10,748 nucleotides of DNA from Funneliformis mosseae (taxonomy: Eukaryota > Glomeromycota > Glomeromycetes > Glomerales > Glomeraceae): assembly GCA_910592005.1 (NCBI GenBank), contig CAJVPP010003792.1, positions 1 through 10,748 of the forward strand, written 5' to 3'. Below, piece after piece: positions 8,019-10,748 of the stretch. A program made the translations under genes and the position numbers. The notes below the pieces were generated by a model, which worked only from the letters and a program-made list of their open reading frames with translations, was not told the origin of the DNA and ran no database searches. Every line of letters starts with the position of its first letter. Position 1 is the stretch's first letter.

Positions 8019-10748
8019 TGTTCTGTCAGGTATAGACCAAGGGGAAATCATCTCTCCAATATTATAGTGCATTTATTATGATCCACTATTATGCAAAATA
8101 TAAAACTCTACACTAGGCTACACTCAAAGCGTCAATTGGAAAAAAGACATTACAAAAACTTCTCAACCCCTTTTACAAATCACGTTCTAGTACTCGCTTA
8201 TATGGATGATACTCTCTGAATGGCAGATTCTAGAACTAATCTACAAAATATTATGACTCTTGCAGACTCCTTTTTCACACTTAATAGTATCCAAATAAAT
8301 TGGAACAAATCAGTTCTGTTAACGAACAATAAGGATACTAGTGCAGTTAACTTTGCCTTCAATGACAAAGACGTTTGGCTTTCTCCACTCTCGCACAAAG
8401 AATCAACTTATTATCTTGGTATCTGGATATCACTTTTTGATAACGTCTCATATATCAAAAATCAGGTCTCTATGGAATTCAAAAAAGTTAAAACCGTTCT
8501 AGATAAAAAATGACTCACAGCTAAACAAATTGTGGCAGTCTTTAATTCTGTGATTATCCCTAGAATTATTTACAAAATTAAATTGACCTTTCTTCCAGCA
8601 AATTTTTGTAACTTTTTGATGGCTTCGTTTAGAGCCTTCTTCAAAAACAAACTTCGTCTTACCAAGTCTTTGTCTGCCCCTATTATACACTCAACATTTG
8701 GATACAACTTGGCTCACCTTTATGATAAACAAATGTTAGCAAAATCATCTGATTTCCTTAAAATAATAAATGACATTGCTCTGCTAAGCAATACTGCTAG
8801 GCTGAGAATCATGCAACTTCAGCTTCTAGAATGGTTACATCTATCACCTGTTACCAGTTAGCCCTACGAGAACCCATTAATTTTTAAAGACTGGTGGTCT
8901 TCCTTCTTATCAGCAGCTAAATTAGAAGATCTTACTTTTGGAAAATGTTTGGATAAACACTTTGATTTAACTCAAATTATGGGGGAATCTATACCTATCT
9001 CAGCATGTTACCAATGAATACATATAGGAAATCCATCAAAAATATTCGTATTCTGTCAATCATGTTTGTGGATCAGCTTACCTCGATGGATGGATGCTAT
9101 CTTTTTACATCCTTTGATATCAACTGGATTCTTAACACTAATATTTCACGTGCAAATTGGTTTCTGAATCTAGAATCTCGACTTATTTCTAACGTATCTA
9201 ATAGAATCATGATATCTATATGTCAACTGCATCCTTCGATATGTGATTTACCTCTGACTACCATTAAATAAAAAGAGGATGACAACAATAATCCTACTTT
9301 CGTAGTTATTTGGTCCAACCAATTTATGACTTACATTATTGGAAAAGTTAAAGCTATTGCTAATGACATAGTTTATATCCAACATTACATATCGACATAT
9401 AACTCACACTTCAGAGCTGATATTAATTAATGCAACAGATACAGTTTTTTGATCCTACAGCAATCGTCACTACCATCTATAAAAACAAAAATAACTTCTG
9501 TGCAATGAAACTTCCACTCCAATTCTATACAGAAATCAAAATTTAATACAACAAATACATAGGATAGAGATGCAGTCTTTCTGACTTTATGTTAAGAGAA
9601 GTTGCCTTGTTCAAATTAACTAATCCATATCAATATCCAAACAGACCTATACCCAACCTTGATATTTTATCATTTGATACTTATTCAATAAATTTACTTA
9701 ATAATTTTAAAACTAATTTTACTTCTGCCTCCTTTCTTCAATTTTATACAGATGGTTCTCTAACCTCTTTAGGCTCTTCAAACGTTCGTTTGGGTATTGC
9801 ATGGTTGCAGACTAATCCTAATTAGCCATCATTATCCTTCAATGCTTCTCTTCTTTCACAAAGTCCTTCTTTCACTCTTGCAGAAATCATAGCTATTTTA
9901 GCCGTAATCTATGTTTCGCCTCACAATTCTGATATTGAAATCTGCACTGATTCATAAGCTACTATTTCCTCTTTCCATTAGCTGTCTTTTCTCTTCTGTG
10001 ATTCACTATCCATCAACCCTGCTTTCAAAATTCCATATTTTCATATATGGTCAATGTTATTCAGCATGTTAGCTCAAAAATACATAGCAGTTTCTTTTAC
10101 CAAAGTTAACGCACATACTGATGACCTTCTCAACAACAAAGTAGACAAACTTGCAAAGCAACTTCCTGCTCACCAACTATCCATCAACAAAGATCATCTA
10201 GGTCCAGGTTACTATCTTTACCATCATTCAAGTCCTATTATAGCATCTCATCATCTCTTCATAAAAAACAAAATACAAGCTACGTGGGCTGAATCCCTAT
10301 TATCATTACCCCATCTGAGACCATATCATGATAAATCAATTGACTGAATGCTTCTCTTCAAGATTCTCAATAATGAAGAATTGTCTTGTAAAACATCCTT
10401 TACAGAATGCTTCAAAAAGAAATTTAAAATCAAAATATTACTTTAAATGCTCACTACTCTGAAAGTAATATATGCTCACATCCCTGATATATATACTTCA
10501 GCACAATGCTTCCGCTGTTGCTCTACTATTAAAGATTTTGAATACCTTTGGCTATATTCTAAGAACAACCCAATCCTATATGACATTGTTACTAAATACA
10601 AAATTTTATTTATCACCTATCTCCAGGAATTAAATATTCTAGCGGATGATTCACTAATATAAGAAATATGATCAGATACTATTTGGACTTCAGTACCCAC
10701 TTCAACTAGTTTTTGGATTATTGACTTACTCAAAGGCATCATACCCTT
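8019..10748 (+). pseudogene. LINE ORF2, 3' part: reverse transcriptase core, RNase H, C-terminal Cys/His motif (runs off window)
   Basis: This continues the interrupted ORF2. The RT motif B region (GIDQGEIISPIL, 8029-8064) is followed by a frameshift near 8150-8160, then the intact catalytic box AYMDD (8196-8210). The RT thumb and connection region runs in one frame to about 8990 with stops at 8511 and 8859. It shifts frame near 8990-9040 and again at a T6 run (9445-9450). RNase H follows, with all four acidic positions present: TDGS (Asp 9751), LAE (Glu 9883), TDS (Asp 9949) and VDKLAK (Asp 10144), plus the AHTDD His (10114). The C-terminus has CFRC (10507-10518), but the expected His and last Cys read Tyr (10543 and 10555). 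The segment ends with LLKGIIP at the window edge. In-frame stops are at 8065, 8101, 8217, 8511, 8859, 9269, 9428, 9544, 9565, 9823, 9955, 9979, 10345, 10444, 10660 and 10669. Confidence 0.88.

Larger units (their letters stand above)
2433..10748 (+). mobile_element. Decayed APE-type LINE (non-LTR retrotransposon), 3' end beyond window
   Basis: Two consecutive + strand reading frames have the domain order of an APE-class LINE. ORF1 has RRM-like regions, a CCHC-type zinc knuckle and coiled coils. ORF2 has an APE-like endonuclease, reverse transcriptase, RNase H and a C-terminal Cys/His motif. ORF1 stops at 4477 and ORF2 begins at 4489, in a different frame, with 11 nt between. There are no LTRs, integrase or protease, which argues against LTR retroelements. 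The 5' boundary is not defined; a 5' UTR could extend into 2388-2432. The poly(A) or simple-repeat 3' end and target duplication lie outside the window. The element is split by a Tc1-like transposon at 6700-8016. Many premature stops and several frameshifts show it is inactive. Confidence 0.9.

Noticed and set aside
8198..8690. Minus-strand open frames at 8198-8398 and 8499-8690
   Set aside because: They are antisense shadows of the RT domain next to the YMDD box.
2433..10748. A genetic code in which TGA means Trp (mitochondrial or recoded nuclear)
   Set aside because: TGA at Trp positions is striking, but TAG and TAA also interrupt the same frames, several frameshifts are present, catalytic residues are mutated, and TGG is still used for Trp. 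Pseudogene decay explains all of it.
2433..10748. LTR retrotransposon or integrated virus
   Set aside because: There is no LTR pair, protease, integrase or envelope-like sequence. The endonuclease is APE-type and precedes the RT, as in LINEs.

Overview
The window looks like repeat-dominated nuclear DNA of an early-diverging fungus. The best guess is an arbuscular mycorrhizal fungus (Glomeromycotina, Rhizophagus/Gigaspora type). This rests on the extreme AT content of the non-element DNA and on the general look of the retrotransposon proteins, recalled from memory and not searched. No host gene, tRNA, rRNA, CRISPR array or bacterial-type operon is visible.

Layout. (1) 1-1830 is very AT-rich non-coding DNA with a degenerate tandem repeat, ATT microsatellites and a 41-bp-arm inverted repeat (1584-1681). 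(2) 1944-2387 is a large foldback structure: outer arms of about 126 bp flank a second 41-bp-arm hairpin at 2079-2174. (3) 2433 to the right edge is one long, decayed non-LTR retrotransposon (LINE) on the + strand. ORF1 (2433-4477) carries two RRM-like regions, a zinc knuckle and coiled-coil-like stretches. ORF2 (4489 to beyond 10748) carries an APE-type endonuclease, reverse transcriptase, RNase H and a C-terminal Cys/His motif. (4) A complete but dead Tc1-like DNA transposon (6700-8016, 1317 bp) sits inside the RT domain between motifs A and B. It has 18-bp perfect terminal inverted repeats and a TA target duplication. Removing it and one TA makes the RT frame continuous.

History. The LINE inserted first, the Tc1 element jumped into it, and both then decayed. 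ORF1 and ORF2 read in long consistent frames once premature stops are ignored. Most stops lie where a Trp or Gln codon is expected (TGG to TGA/TAG, CAA/CAG to TAA/TAG). Several key residues also appear lost by G-to-A or C-to-T changes: the endonuclease Glu, the RT motif A Asp, and zinc-ligand Cys/His. At least five ORF2 frameshifts and two transposase frameshifts are visible. Nothing here should encode a working protein.

I found no convincing undescribed system. The items most worth a second look are the nested foldback just upstream of the LINE, the mutation signature of the stops, and the precise nested insertion.
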